Source of the DNA: Ignavibacteria bacterium
Lineage (GTDB): Bacteria > Bacteroidota > Ignavibacteria > Kapaibacteriales > UBA2268
NCBI GenBank assembly: GCA_012518115.1
Contig: JAAYTD010000087.1
Location: forward strand, 62,001 to 126,000
Direction: 5' to 3'
Length of the DNA stretch: 64,000 nt
The number at the start of each line of letters is the position of its first letter. Position 1 is the stretch's first letter. The notes below the pieces were generated by a model. It worked only from the letters and a program-made list of their open reading frames with translations, did no database searches and had not been told where the DNA came from. Of the stretch, positions 17,431 to 26,822 are shown in pieces. Both the position numbers and the translations under genes were made by a program.

Positions 17431-18156
17431 ATGAGAAAAAATATTTTTTTTATTTATATTATTTGTTTTTTATACGCTATTTCTTCTTGCACTCCGCCAT
17501 CACGCTTAACCAGCAATGAAAAAGCATCGAAAAATACGACAGGAAAAAAAACTGCTAAAGCTGAAGAAGTTAAAAAAAACGATAGAATAGATCTTATTAC
17601 ATCAAAAACAAGAACTAGGAAAAAGAAAAGTCAACCTTTTGAAGAAAGAAAAAAATTATTAAAAGATGTTACCTCTGATAAAGATAGATTTATTGATACA
17701 ACCTACTATTTTCTTTTTATGGAAGACGGTGAAACAAAAATAGGACTTGCCGATAATGCAACTCCTGACGCTAATATAAAGCAATATCGCGAAAATTTAA
17801 TCGTTGCATTCAATAAATCTATTGAAGACTTAGAAAATAAAAATTTTTCTAACTGCAATACTTTTAAATACTTTATAAATAAATTTGATTTTAATGATTC
17901 TTTGAGACAGGAAGCTACTTTTTATTTGGCAGAATGTAACATTATGAATAATCAGATAGATGAAGCTTTATCTACTTTAGAAAGTATATCTAATGCAAAA
18001 TTAAATCGTGCAGTTGCTCCTAAAATCCTTGTAAGAATTGGACAAATTTATTGTCTTTTAGGCGATAATTCACAAGCCGAACAGTATTTTAAAAGATTGA
18101 AAAAATCTTATCCCAACTCAATTTATAACAAATTAGCTGACTGCTCACGTTTGTAG
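17431..18156 (+). CDS. Lipoprotein with TPR-like C-terminal region
   Basis: 241 residues. The signal peptide (about 1-19) ends at Cys20 in AISSCTPP, so lipidation is likely. A Lys-rich, low-complexity stretch (about 28-75) follows. Residues 125-235 have TPR-like helices (LRQEATFYLAECNIMNNQIDEALSTLESI; IGQIYCLLGDNSQAEQYFKRLKKSYPNS), resembling the outer-membrane tetratricopeptide adaptors of cell-division and secretion complexes. It stands alone between the SRP RNA and a repeat-rich convergent region. Role unknown. Confidence 0.7.
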   Translation: MRKNIFFIYIICFLYAISSCTPPSRLTSNEKASKNTTGKKTAKAEEVKKNDRIDLITSKTRTRKKKSQPFEERKKLLKDVTSDKDRFIDTTYYFLFMEDGETKIGLADNATPDANIKQYRENLIVAFNKSIEDLENKNFSNCNTFKYFINKFDFNDSLRQEATFYLAECNIMNNQIDEALSTLESISNAKLNRAVAPKILVRIGQIYCLLGDNSQAEQYFKRLKKSYPNSIYNKLADCSRL

Positions 18157-18175
18157 TTTTGAATATTTTTTATTA

Positions 18176-18270
18176 ACTACCCCGTCAAGCTAGGGGAATT
18201 TGCCAACTTCGCTGAGCGGAAAATTCTCCTCCTGTGGAGGAGTGCCTGCGCTAGCAGGCGAGGTGGTTGT
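18176..18270. repeat. R1 end plus R1b, minus orientation
   Basis: ACTACCCCGTCAAG (R1 end), then CTCCTCC-TGT-GGAGGAG and GCCTGC-GCTA-GCAGGC followed by GAGGTGGT. Compared with 3711-3760 the GC hairpin has changed on both arms (CCCGC/GCGGG to CCTGC/GCAGG), a compensatory change. Confidence 0.75.
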
Positions 18271-18280
18271 AAATTATATA

Positions 18281-18413
18281 TCCTCAAAAATCCCGTAGGA
18301 ATTAAATATCGGTAAAAACTTATACTCGTTTATGTTTCGTCCCGTACGGGACGAGATGAGTAAGATTACATTTCTTTTACCGAAATTTTGTGCCTACGGC
18401 ACAATCCTGTTAA
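18281..18413. repeat. R3 repeat block
   Basis: AAAATCCCGTAGGAATT, GTCCC-GTAC-GGGAC, TTTTACCGAAATTTTG and GTGCC-TAC-GGCAC. The last part matches 8505-8548 and 53022-53070 closely. Confidence 0.75.
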
Positions 18414-18446
18414 TCATACAAATCCCATAAATCATAGTTCAGACAA
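18409..18446 (-). repeat. R2 element, minus orientation
   Basis: AATCATACAAATCCCATAA then ATCATAGTTCAGACA, complement of the R2 head. Confidence 0.7.
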
Positions 18447-18450
18447 TCAT

Positions 18451-18504
18451 AGACTACCCCCGTCAAGCTGTCGCTTGACACCCCTTCGTCCCGAAGGGGA
18501 ATTT
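18451..18504 (-). repeat. R1 double hairpin, minus orientation
   Basis: GACTACCCC, then GTCAAGC-TGTC-GCTTGAC, then CCCCTTC-GTCCC-GAAGGGG, AATTT. The stem is CAAGC/GCTTG here against CAGGC/GCCTG at 3664. A partial R2 end (TCAGAGTTCAGACA) follows. Confidence 0.8.
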
Positions 18505-18546
18505 GAAAAATCAGAGTTCAGACAATAGAAACACATATAATTCAAT

Positions 18547-18580
18547 AAAAAAAGACACGTATTTTTTACGTGTCTTTTTG
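18547..18580. terminator. Bidirectional rho-independent terminator
   Basis: AAAAGACACGT, loop of A/T, ACGTGTCTTTTT. It serves the converging genes ending at 18156 and 18606. A diverged homologue with the same flanks (GCAAAACTAATG) lies at 40947-40980. Confidence 0.85.
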
Positions 18581-18605
18581 CTTTTTTGCCAAACTAATGA
18601 AAAAA

Positions 18606-20336
18606 TTATCTCTCAATTATTAATTTCTCGCTCTGTTCTTTGCCGTCAAAACTCAAAACTACATTATAAACGCCATTAGATAAATCACTTGTTGAAAAAG
18701 TATGAGAAAATTCTCCCGAAATAGATGAACCAGAAAAAACTTGCTTAACTACTTTACCAGTAATATCATTAACAGAAATACTGACATTAGAAACAAAAGT
18801 TAAAAAATTAGCTTGAACTGTAAATTTATCACTTGCAGGATTGGGATAACTTATAAAACGCTCTAATGCTATAGGCTCTGCAATACCTTTGTTATCAAAA
18901 ATCTCTAAAAAGAAAAGCATAGGCTTTTCTAATTCACTATCGTCTTTAGCATCAATATTGTCGTCTTTCCTATTAGAAATTTGCCCTGTAAAAAGTAAAT
19001 GTCCGGGTTCTAATTCAATAAATTGTTTTAAAACTGTGAAAGAGGTATCAAAATAGTATTTATCATCTTTTATTATCCATTCTATATCTTTCAAATTAGG
19101 ATTTAATTTAACTATACAATACTTGGAACGTTCAATATCATATTCAGGGAAATAATGATTAAATGTAGTATAGATATAGATATAATCATCACTACCTGTA
19201 TTATATGAAATATATCTTGTATTAGGCAAGTATTCGGATATTTCTTCCAAAGGTGGACTCTGGGCTATTATTTCGCCTGTACTACTTGATAATTTAAGAA
19301 TATGTCGTGTTTGTTGCTTTGCTTCTTTACTATATACATTAATTATTATTAATAAATTACCATCTTGCGTAAAATCAATATTAGATACATTACTACATAA
19401 AGTATCAACTGTATAAATAGGTATTGATGAATTTACTAGCTCGTGTCCGAACTTACTCCATTGCAATTTAAAATTTTTATCAAATTTCAATAAAATCATT
19501 TCAGGACCTGCTGAATAGCCACCCATACCTTCTTCTTCACTAACAGTATAATTTAACGCCGCAAGCATATACATATTACTATCTTTATCATAAAGTAAAT
19601 CTTCTTTAGAATCGATATTTAATCTATTCATAGAAAAAAAGTTAGGTATTTGTGGAAATACCGATTTGTCCAAATAATCTATAATACGCTCCTTAGATAT
19701 AAAATTACCTTGTGCATCTGTATGAATATATACTAAATCACGAGGATAAGTAGTGTTTTTAGATACATTGTAATTCTTAAAAATTGAATAAACAGATTTG
19801 TCAGCATTTAGAATATATGCGGGATGATCATCTTTTGCACAAAAATGTTCATTTGAAAAACGAAATGCATCAGTATCTTTATTTTCATATAAAAGATTAC
19901 CATTAGCATCAAAAGAAAAAACAGTCGGAACATTTCTTGTCTTGTTTTCCATAGAACAAACTAAATTAAATCCTCCCTCTTCATTGCAATACATCACACC
20001 TTTACGATTATGATTAAAATTAAATCCTTCAATCTTATCAGTAAATTTTGCAGTTTCATGACGTTTTTGCCACTCATATTGTATATTGCCACTCTTATAA
20101 TTTAATTTGAAAAAATTTAAATTAGAAACAACTTCATTAATATTAGTCATATAATTTGCAACTCCTGCAATAAATACAATTTTATCTTCTTTATTATGGC
20201 AATAATCTACAGGTATGCTAAAACGCTTATCTTCAACATCTATTTTTAAAGTATCATACTTAGGTGGCTCAGCTGCAATAGAAATAAAACCAGCTAAGCA
20301 AAAAAAACATAATATGTAAATGACTTTTAGTCTCAT
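18606..20336 (-). CDS. Secreted protein with T9SS type A sorting domain, tandem paralogue A
   Basis: 576 residues. Signal peptide about 1-21 (cut after IAA before EPPKYDTL). The body contains repeated motifs typical of propeller-like or repeat proteins (ILKLSSSTGEIIAQ, NPNLKDIEWI), function unknown. The last 80 or so residues (FISYPNPASDKFTV ... LSNGVYNVVLSFDGKEQ) are a Por/T9SS domain ending in LIIER. It is well over 70% identical by eye to the neighbour at 20372, so it is a recent tandem duplicate. A good ribosome-binding site GGAGAGAACA precedes the ATG. A terminator follows at 18547-18580. Confidence 0.8.
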   Translation of the reverse strand: MRLKVIYILCFFCLAGFISIAAEPPKYDTLKIDVEDKRFSIPVDYCHNKEDKIVFIAGVANYMTNINEVVSNLNFFKLNYKSGNIQYEWQKRHETAKFTDKIEGFNFNHNRKGVMYCNEEGGFNLVCSMENKTRNVPTVFSFDANGNLLYENKDTDAFRFSNEHFCAKDDHPAYILNADKSVYSIFKNYNVSKNTTYPRDLVYIHTDAQGNFISKERIIDYLDKSVFPQIPNFFSMNRLNIDSKEDLLYDKDSNMYMLAALNYTVSEEEGMGGYSAGPEMILLKFDKNFKLQWSKFGHELVNSSIPIYTVDTLCSNVSNIDFTQDGNLLIIINVYSKEAKQQTRHILKLSSSTGEIIAQSPPLEEISEYLPNTRYISYNTGSDDYIYIYTTFNHYFPEYDIERSKYCIVKLNPNLKDIEWIIKDDKYYFDTSFTVLKQFIELEPGHLLFTGQISNRKDDNIDAKDDSELEKPMLFFLEIFDNKGIAEPIALERFISYPNPASDKFTVQANFLTFVSNVSISVNDITGKVVKQVFSGSSISGEFSHTFSTSDLSNGVYNVVLSFDGKEQSEKLIIER

Positions 20337-20371
20337 TGTTCTCTCCTTATTTAATTTACATTATAAAAAAA

Positions 20372-22111
20372 TTATCGATTAATTATTAGTTTCTCGCTCT
20401 GCTCTTTGCCGTCAAAACTCAAAACTACATTATAAACGCCATTAGACAAATCACTTGTTGAAAAAGTATAAGAAAATTCTCCCGAAATAGATGAACCAAA
20501 AAAAACTTGCTTAACTACTCTACCAGTAATATCAATAACAGAAATGCTAACATTAGAAACAAAAGTTAAAAAATTAGCTTGAACTGTAAATTTATCACTT
20601 ACAGGATTGGGATAACTTATAAAACGCTCTAATGCTATAGGCTCAGCAATACCTTTATTATCAAAAATCTCTAAAAAGAAAAACATAGGCTTTTCTACTT
20701 TACTACTGTCTATAAGATCAATAACTCTCTTATTAGAAATTTGACCCGTAAAAAGCAAATGCCCTGGCTCTAATTCAATAAATTGTTTTAAAGATGAACA
20801 AGAAGTATCTAAATCTATTAAATGTTTATCATCTTTTAATATCCATTCTATATCTTTCAAATTAGGATTTAATTTAATTACACAATACTTGAAACGTTCA
20901 ATATCATATTCAGGAAAATAATGATTAAATGTAGTATAAAGATACATATTATCATCAATATCTGTATTATATGAGATAGAGTTTATATTAGATAAGTATT
21001 CGGATATTTCTTCCAAAGACGGACTCCGCTCTATTACTTCTCCTGTACTACTTGATAATTTAAGAATATGTCGTGCCGTTTCTTGCTTTGCTTCTTTACT
21101 ATATATTTGAACTATTATTAATAAATTACCATCTTGCGTAAAATCGATATTAGATACACTACCACATAAAGTATCAGATGTATAAGTAGGTAATGATGAA
21201 TTTACTAGCTCGTGTCCGAACTTACTCCACTGCAATTTAAAATTTTTATCAAATTTTAATAAAATCATTTCAGGACCTGCGCCAATAAGATCATCACCAT
21301 CTCCCGATTCACTAACAGTATATCTTAACGTCGCAAGCACATACATATTACTATCTTTATCATAAACTAAATCTTCTTTATTCTTGATATGAAATCTACC
21401 CATAGAAAAAAAGTTAGGTATTTGAGGAAATACCGATTTGTCCAAATAATCTATAATACGTTCCTTAGCTATAAAATTACCTTGTGCATCTGTATGGATA
21501 TATACTAAATCCTTAGGATAAGTAGTATTTTTAGATAAATTATAATTCTTAAAAATTGAATAAACAGATTTGTCAGCATTTAGAATATATACAGGATATT
21601 CGCCTGCTGCACAAAAATGTTCATTTGCAAAGCGAAGTGAATCAGTATCTTTATTTTCATATAAAAGATTGCCATTAGCGTCAAAAGAAAAAATAGTCGG
21701 AACCTGTTTGTACTTGTTTTCCATAGAACAAAATAGATTAAATCCTTCCTCTTCGTTGCAATACATCACACCTTTACAATTATGGTGAAAATTAAATCCT
21801 TCAATCTTACCATCAATAAATTTCGCAGTTTCATAACGCTTTTGCCACTCATATTGAATATTGCCATTTTTATAATTTAATTTGAAAAAATTTAAATTAG
21901 AAACAACTTTACCAATATCAGGCATATCTTGTGCAACACCTGCAATAAATACAGTTTTATCTTCTTTGTTATGACAATAATCCACCGGTATGCTAAAACG
22001 CTTATCCTCAACATCTATTTTCAAAGTATCGTATTTAGGCGGCTCAGCTGCAATAGAAATAAAACTAGCTAAGCAAAGAAAATACAACACAAAGAATATT
22101 TTTCGTACCAT
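20372..22111 (-). CDS. Secreted protein with T9SS type A sorting domain, tandem paralogue B
   Basis: 579 residues from the start at 22111. The start was chosen because GGAGAGAATA precedes it, exactly as in the paralogue, and a signal peptide (MVRKIFFVLYFLCLASFISIAA) begins there. An in-frame upstream ATG at 22159 would add 16 residues with no ribosome-binding site. The body matches paralogue A almost line by line, with differences such as the GDGDDLIGAGPE insertion. The C-terminal T9SS domain is nearly identical (LIINR at the end). Only 35 nt separate the two genes. Confidence 0.8.
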   Translation of the reverse strand: MVRKIFFVLYFLCLASFISIAAEPPKYDTLKIDVEDKRFSIPVDYCHNKEDKTVFIAGVAQDMPDIGKVVSNLNFFKLNYKNGNIQYEWQKRYETAKFIDGKIEGFNFHHNCKGVMYCNEEEGFNLFCSMENKYKQVPTIFSFDANGNLLYENKDTDSLRFANEHFCAAGEYPVYILNADKSVYSIFKNYNLSKNTTYPKDLVYIHTDAQGNFIAKERIIDYLDKSVFPQIPNFFSMGRFHIKNKEDLVYDKDSNMYVLATLRYTVSESGDGDDLIGAGPEMILLKFDKNFKLQWSKFGHELVNSSLPTYTSDTLCGSVSNIDFTQDGNLLIIVQIYSKEAKQETARHILKLSSSTGEVIERSPSLEEISEYLSNINSISYNTDIDDNMYLYTTFNHYFPEYDIERFKYCVIKLNPNLKDIEWILKDDKHLIDLDTSCSSLKQFIELEPGHLLFTGQISNKRVIDLIDSSKVEKPMFFFLEIFDNKGIAEPIALERFISYPNPVSDKFTVQANFLTFVSNVSISVIDITGRVVKQVFFGSSISGEFSYTFSTSDLSNGVYNVVLSFDGKEQSEKLIINR

Positions 22112-22130
22112 TATTCTCTCCATATTTATA

Positions 22131-22358
22131 TTATAAAAAAGTAGCAAATGGTTGCACAAAATATATGCAACTATTTGCTACACATTTAAAATGAAACTGA
22201 CCTTCAAGTAATGAAGCACCAAGAAAGACCCTCTCTTGATTTATTAAATTACCTATAAAATTTGGCTCTAAAAGCTGCGACTTTAAATTGTTTATTAGAA
22301 TTATACTAACAATGCATAAACATGCTATATTTAGCATTCTGAAAACTTTTGTTCTCAT
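22131..22358 (-). CDS. Possible small protein with N-terminal membrane segment
   Basis: 75 residues if read from the ATG at 22358, which is preceded by AAGGAG about 11 nt upstream. Residues 8-24 are hydrophobic (MLNIACLCIVSIILINN); the rest contains LLEPNFIGNLINQERVFLGASLLEG. It ends 20 nt before the start of paralogue B. Not recognised as a family; it could equally be leader sequence with no product. Low confidence. Confidence 0.3.
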   Translation of the reverse strand: MRTKVFRMLNIACLCIVSIILINNLKSQLLEPNFIGNLINQERVFLGASLLEGQFHFKCVANSCIYFVQPFATFL

Positions 22359-22626
22359 AAATAAAAAAACTCCTTGTTCCATTGGGAACATTATAATTAT
22401 ATGAACAATATTGCTCATTTATTTCATTTACATTTTATCTTCAAATCTCCAAGTTTAATATCTTAAGTTTATATTATCATTTAATTTTTTAAAAATATCT
22501 TTGTTTGATATTTTCATTTCTACTATTTTTAATATAAAAAATAACACTTTTATTTATTACAACCAAATATTTTTTGTTTTTTTGCAAAAAATATTGTTTT
22601 TTATTAACTACCCCTTCAATTTAATA
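22359..22626. other. Intergenic region, nothing clear
   Basis: Very A/T-rich sequence with runs of A and T and no convincing gene, hairpin or repeat beyond TTAACTACCCCTTCAATTTAA near 22604, which recalls a fragment of R1. Confidence 0.6.
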
Positions 22627-25341
22627 TTATCTAAAAATAGGAGAATCGCGCTTTTCAATCTTCAAATCTTGCAGCTGCGAAGATTTAATTCCAAATCGCA
22701 AATAAAATCCTTGATTATAACCTGTAGGATACCAATGTGCTGTTAAGTTCCAACAATGGAAATCCTTACTAACATTTATTTGAGGAGCTATTAATTGCCA
22801 ATTAATAAAATCATATTGTAAAGTGGTTGATATGTTCCAAGTATCAGCAATTGTGAAATTTAATGTTGCATGAAGATTTAATGTTCGTGATATTCTATCA
22901 ATTACAGCATGATTATAATTGAAATTCATTCCTAAATTTACGCTCCACGGCAAACGTATAGGCGAATAACCCGGCGAATTTGTTGCAAATAAATCATCGT
23001 TATCTCCGCTTCTATCATTCCGCTTGTCAAATCTTGCACCTAAATTCAGATTTTCAGTCTGTTCTTCGGCTGTAGTATCTTTGTTAGTAATATGATTGTC
23101 ATTCACACCTATTAAGCCATCAGAAGAAAATGAAGTTGAAACATTAAAGCTAAAATTTGTAAGGCGCGCTAGTCCTTTATTATTTGAAATTAGAAATTGA
23201 TTGACTTTTGTAAAATATTCATAATTATTTTTCTCGTTTTTTACTTTTACTTCATCATAAAGCGTAAAATTAGCATTTCCTGAAAACTCTAAAAAATTAA
23301 TAGCAGGCGTTCTTAAACTCAAACCTATATCACTGAATTTTAAGGAATCAGCAGCAAAATTATAAGAGCCATTCAAAGCTAGTCGTAACAATTCTATATT
23401 TTCATCTGGTAAAGAATCGTTCGCCCCAGATTTTTTTATCTCCAAACTATGCATATCAGAATAACTTATACGCTTTTGAAGATAACGTGAAGCATGACTT
23501 CCACCTTCTTTCTCAAAATATGAATAAATTACATCCTGCCCCGTTTTTTCATCTACATATTTTCCGTAAAATCCATATTTTTCTTGCGAAAAATCAGGCG
23601 TATAATTTAAATTTATACTCGGCTGATAAGTATGTCTAATAGCTTTTATACCAAGCGAATTAGGATCTATAAATCCTAAAAGTCGCTGTTTAGAATCTGC
23701 AATTCCGTAAAGTCGTGTTGAAGTTCCAATCCCAAAAGAATAATTATATTCCGTGAAAAAACCATTAGTAAAATTTTCTTGAATACTTGAATCTTGCGGA
23801 ACAAAATTCTTTTCTAACTTACGAAAATAATTGTTAGCTGCAAAATTTATACTTGGCGTAATCGTAAAGTAACCAAATTTAGGTGAAATACTAATTTGCG
23901 GTGAATGAGTAATGTACTTTGTGGAACTTTTTGTAAAACTTGTATCAAAAATTGTATTATCTTGATCTTGATAGCTATTAATCACTTGCTTTTTATCAAA
24001 GTTATAATTAGCGCTAGTACGATAAGAAAAAGTAATATCACGCAGCCACGAATACCATTGATTAGCTTTTATATCAACAAGCCGTTTCAGTGGAAACTGT
24101 GGCACCGAAATACTAAGCGGAACGCGCCCTTGATATTCTGTCGTGATTATATCTTGGTCGTTTTGGAATGACAAGGAAGCATTTATTCCATTTTCAAATG
24201 TACGTGAATATGCAGCCGAAGAGTGAATATTTGTTTGAACTCTATGGTTTAAGTTTGTTGAAGTATTACGGTTAAAATCCTGTGAAGCTAGATTCAAATT
24301 AACATTCAAATTTTCAAACGGCGAAAATTTATGGCTATGATTTAAAATAAGTCGCCATTCTTGCGTAAATTCATCATCTAAAGAAAAACGCGTTTTACCA
24401 TAGCTTATTTGAGCATTCCCATTGAAAATATCTTTTAACGCCCAACGTGTGTCAGTATTTAAAAGAAAACCGCCTTTGCTGTAAATATCAGTTGTAATTT
24501 TTGTATCCCAATAATTTGAAGCCGCCCAATAAAATCCTAAATTTTGAAAAACGACTCCACGACTTTTTGAAAAATAAAATGACGGAAGTATAAAACCTGA
24601 ACGCCGCCCCTTTTCAATAGGCAAAAACAAACCAAAAGGAATTACAAAAACAGGAATATTTTCAACATAAAAAATAAGCGGGTCAGCAAATATCTTGTTC
24701 CCAACAATCATTTTCATCTTATGAGAACCAAAATGATAATGCGGCTCGGGAGTATCGCAAGTTGTATAGTAACCGTTTTTTATCAAGAGTTCATTCTCGG
24801 AAATTCGCTTTATATTTTCACCATAATAAAAGCCTTCCCCCATTTGCGTTTCGCCACTTTTTATACTCCCTGTCTTATTCTTGAAATTGTAAACAATCTC
24901 TTCACCAAAAAATTCCTCGCCACTATCATTGAACTTAGGAATACCTACTATTTTCCCCGAACTATCTTTACTAAATCTTGCGTATAAAATTGATGAAGAA
25001 AAATCAATTTCTATAATATCAGCCGTTAAAGTTTGCGTTTTAAAATCAATTTTTGCATTTCCTCGCAAAAGCATCCGCTTTGTACTAGGATTAAAACGTA
25101 CAGTATCAGCAGCATAAAAAGTAATTGTAGTATCAACTCCAGAAGGCGACTTTATTTCTTCTAACTTTGTTGTATCATTAGAAATAGTCTTTACTTTCTG
25201 CACAGAAATTGTTTCCGTTTGTGCAAACGCAAAAGAAAAACCACTGAAAAATACTGCAACAAAAAAAATGATTTTTCTACTGACAAATAAATTAAAGATA
25301 ATTAGTATTTTTTTTATTATATTAATCGTCGTGTGTTTCAC
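22627..25341 (-). CDS. lptD: LPS-assembly protein LptD / OstA-like outer-membrane protein
   Basis: LptD inserts LPS or a similar glycolipid into the outer leaflet, working with the Lpt bridge. 904 residues. A signal peptide ends about residue 40 (FAFAQ). Residues about 60-230 hold the LptA/OstA-like jellyroll (MLLRGNAKIDFKTQTLTADI, GEEIVYNFKNKTGSI, KNGYYTTCDTPEPHYHFG), then VPVFVIPFGLFLPI-like text leads to the long C-terminal barrel of aromatic-rich beta-strands ending in F-R. Upstream in the same direction there is no gene; divergent recX is 105 nt away. The call rests on the jellyroll-barrel order. Confidence 0.85.
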   Translation of the reverse strand: MKHTTINIIKKILIIFNLFVSRKIIFFVAVFFSGFSFAFAQTETISVQKVKTISNDTTKLEEIKSPSGVDTTITFYAADTVRFNPSTKRMLLRGNAKIDFKTQTLTADIIEIDFSSSILYARFSKDSSGKIVGIPKFNDSGEEFFGEEIVYNFKNKTGSIKSGETQMGEGFYYGENIKRISENELLIKNGYYTTCDTPEPHYHFGSHKMKMIVGNKIFADPLIFYVENIPVFVIPFGLFLPIEKGRRSGFILPSFYFSKSRGVVFQNLGFYWAASNYWDTKITTDIYSKGGFLLNTDTRWALKDIFNGNAQISYGKTRFSLDDEFTQEWRLILNHSHKFSPFENLNVNLNLASQDFNRNTSTNLNHRVQTNIHSSAAYSRTFENGINASLSFQNDQDIITTEYQGRVPLSISVPQFPLKRLVDIKANQWYSWLRDITFSYRTSANYNFDKKQVINSYQDQDNTIFDTSFTKSSTKYITHSPQISISPKFGYFTITPSINFAANNYFRKLEKNFVPQDSSIQENFTNGFFTEYNYSFGIGTSTRLYGIADSKQRLLGFIDPNSLGIKAIRHTYQPSINLNYTPDFSQEKYGFYGKYVDEKTGQDVIYSYFEKEGGSHASRYLQKRISYSDMHSLEIKKSGANDSLPDENIELLRLALNGSYNFAADSLKFSDIGLSLRTPAINFLEFSGNANFTLYDEVKVKNEKNNYEYFTKVNQFLISNNKGLARLTNFSFNVSTSFSSDGLIGVNDNHITNKDTTAEEQTENLNLGARFDKRNDRSGDNDDLFATNSPGYSPIRLPWSVNLGMNFNYNHAVIDRISRTLNLHATLNFTIADTWNISTTLQYDFINWQLIAPQINVSKDFHCWNLTAHWYPTGYNQGFYLRFGIKSSQLQDLKIEKRDSPIFR

Positions 25342-25446
25342 AGAAATTTTTTAAAAAATGATTTTAAATTTAGTAAATTATTGTGAAATAATTGCATTTT
25401 TTTTCACCTTTCCAATTTTTTATTATTAAATGGATATGAAAATAGC

Positions 25447-26088
25447 ATGGAAAATTATAAAACTATCATAAAAGTTAAACAGAAAAGTAAAAATAACAGT
25501 AATTGCATTGTAATTTCTGACGACGGCGAAAGTTGGGAAATATCAATGGATTTAGTGCTAAAATTCAAAATTGCTAAACAAGCTACTTTTTCTATAGAAG
25601 AGTGGAATAAAATAATACTTGAACAGCAGTTAATTCTTTGCAAAAGCACAGCTTATAGTTTTGCTAGCTATAAGCCACGAACTAAAAAACAAATTTATGA
25701 TAAGCTAATAACTTTAGACTTCTCACAAGAAGAAATTGCTCAAAGTTTAGTATTTTTAGAAGAATATAATTTGATAGATGATTATGAGTTCTCACGTAAG
25801 TTTATACAAAATAGATTGCTTACGAAAAAGATTGGTGAACTTAAAATAAAACAAGAGCTAGCTAGTAAAGGTGTCGATAAAAATACTATAGAACAAGCTA
25901 TAGAAAATTTTTATCCAAAAGAAAATGTTGAAGAACTAATTAATGCCGAAATTGATAAAAAAATACGGCAAATTTCACGTAAGCCAAAAGAAAAACAATA
26001 TCCTGCACTATTTAATTACTTGTTAGGACGAGGTTTTAAAATTGAAGATATAAAAAAAGCAATAGCTAAGCATTTTGAAAAGCAGTAA
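25447..26088 (+). CDS. recX: Regulatory protein RecX
   Basis: RecX binds RecA filaments and blocks strand exchange. 213 residues of three-helix repeats: YKPRTKKQIYDKL (about 75-87), then EEIAQSLVFLEEYNLIDDYEFSRKFIQNRL (about 97-126) and GELKIKQELASKGVDKNTIEQAIENF (about 131-155). Length and helix pattern fit RecX, with an N-terminal strand-rich extension (1-70) common in this group. It is divergent from lptD (105 nt). recA is not in the window. Confidence 0.9.
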   Translation: MENYKTIIKVKQKSKNNSNCIVISDDGESWEISMDLVLKFKIAKQATFSIEEWNKIILEQQLILCKSTAYSFASYKPRTKKQIYDKLITLDFSQEEIAQSLVFLEEYNLIDDYEFSRKFIQNRLLTKKIGELKIKQELASKGVDKNTIEQAIENFYPKENVEELINAEIDKKIRQISRKPKEKQYPALFNYLLGRGFKIEDIKKAIAKHFEKQ

Positions 26089-26169
26089 GTTGTTTTGTTG
26101 ATAAAACACAGCGTCTGTATAGTTTTTGCTTTCTTAGCTTTACTTCCCTTTCACTATTGTTTTTACAAA

Positions 26170-26670
26170 TTAATTGCTTATAATTTTTAGTATATCTTGT
26201 TCCCAACTTTCTGTTGGCGTTTCAACAACTCTTCCAACTTCACTATTGTTTTTCAATATTATCAAAGTAGGAACACGTTTAATCTCGTAAGTCAAATATA
26301 TTCCTGATGGTTCAGTCTTCTTGTAATCTAATCCGTATATATCACATTTATTTTTATCAAATCCGATTTTATCGAATAATTTTATAATACGCGGCATTTG
26401 GAGTTTGCAATCAGGGCACCAATTTGATGTAAACAATATAAAACCATATTGATTAGTTTTTATAGAATCTGCTATTATTTTTACAGCATTTTCATCGGGC
26501 GTATAATCGTCAGCACTATAATCGTCCCAGTTGGCTTTTTGTTGCCATTCAATCCAAGAAAATTTTCCAACTAAGGGATCATTATTCGGAGTATTTACAT
26601 CTTCTTTGCAGGAAACTAATAACATTATGCTAATAATTACAATTATTTGAAAAACATTAAAACGTTTCAT
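26170..26670 (-). CDS. Thioredoxin-like lipoprotein
   Basis: 166 residues from the ATG at 26670, chosen because a lipoprotein signal starts there (hydrophobic stretch, then Cys21 in LLVSCKED) and GGTGAAG lies upstream; an in-frame ATG at 26766 would precede it. The thioredoxin fold carries WCPDC (residues about 82-86 in SNWCPDCKLQMPRI), with the cis-Pro region RVPTLIILKN. It is a predicted envelope-anchored thiol-disulphide or redox protein. It runs convergent to recX (81-nt gap). Confidence 0.75.
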   Translation of the reverse strand: MKRFNVFQIIVIISIMLLVSCKEDVNTPNNDPLVGKFSWIEWQQKANWDDYSADDYTPDENAVKIIADSIKTNQYGFILFTSNWCPDCKLQMPRIIKLFDKIGFDKNKCDIYGLDYKKTEPSGIYLTYEIKRVPTLIILKNNSEVGRVVETPTESWEQDILKIISN

Positions 26671-26776
26671 TTTATCTTCACCAATAATTTTAATAAAACT
26701 TATCACAAATATAATAATTTTTTGTTGTAATTTCAAAAAAAACATACAAACAAGTGCTTTTCTCATTTTTTTTGAT

Positions 26777-26784
26777 TAAATTTG
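26777..26784 (+). promoter_or_regulatory. Possible -7 box (TAAATTTG) for dapA
   Basis: Matches TAnnTTTG, 38 nt before the dapA ATG. No convincing -33 box. Confidence 0.3.
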
Positions 26785-26822
26785 TTTGTTTTTTTGAACT
26801 TAAATTTTTACATTCATAGATT

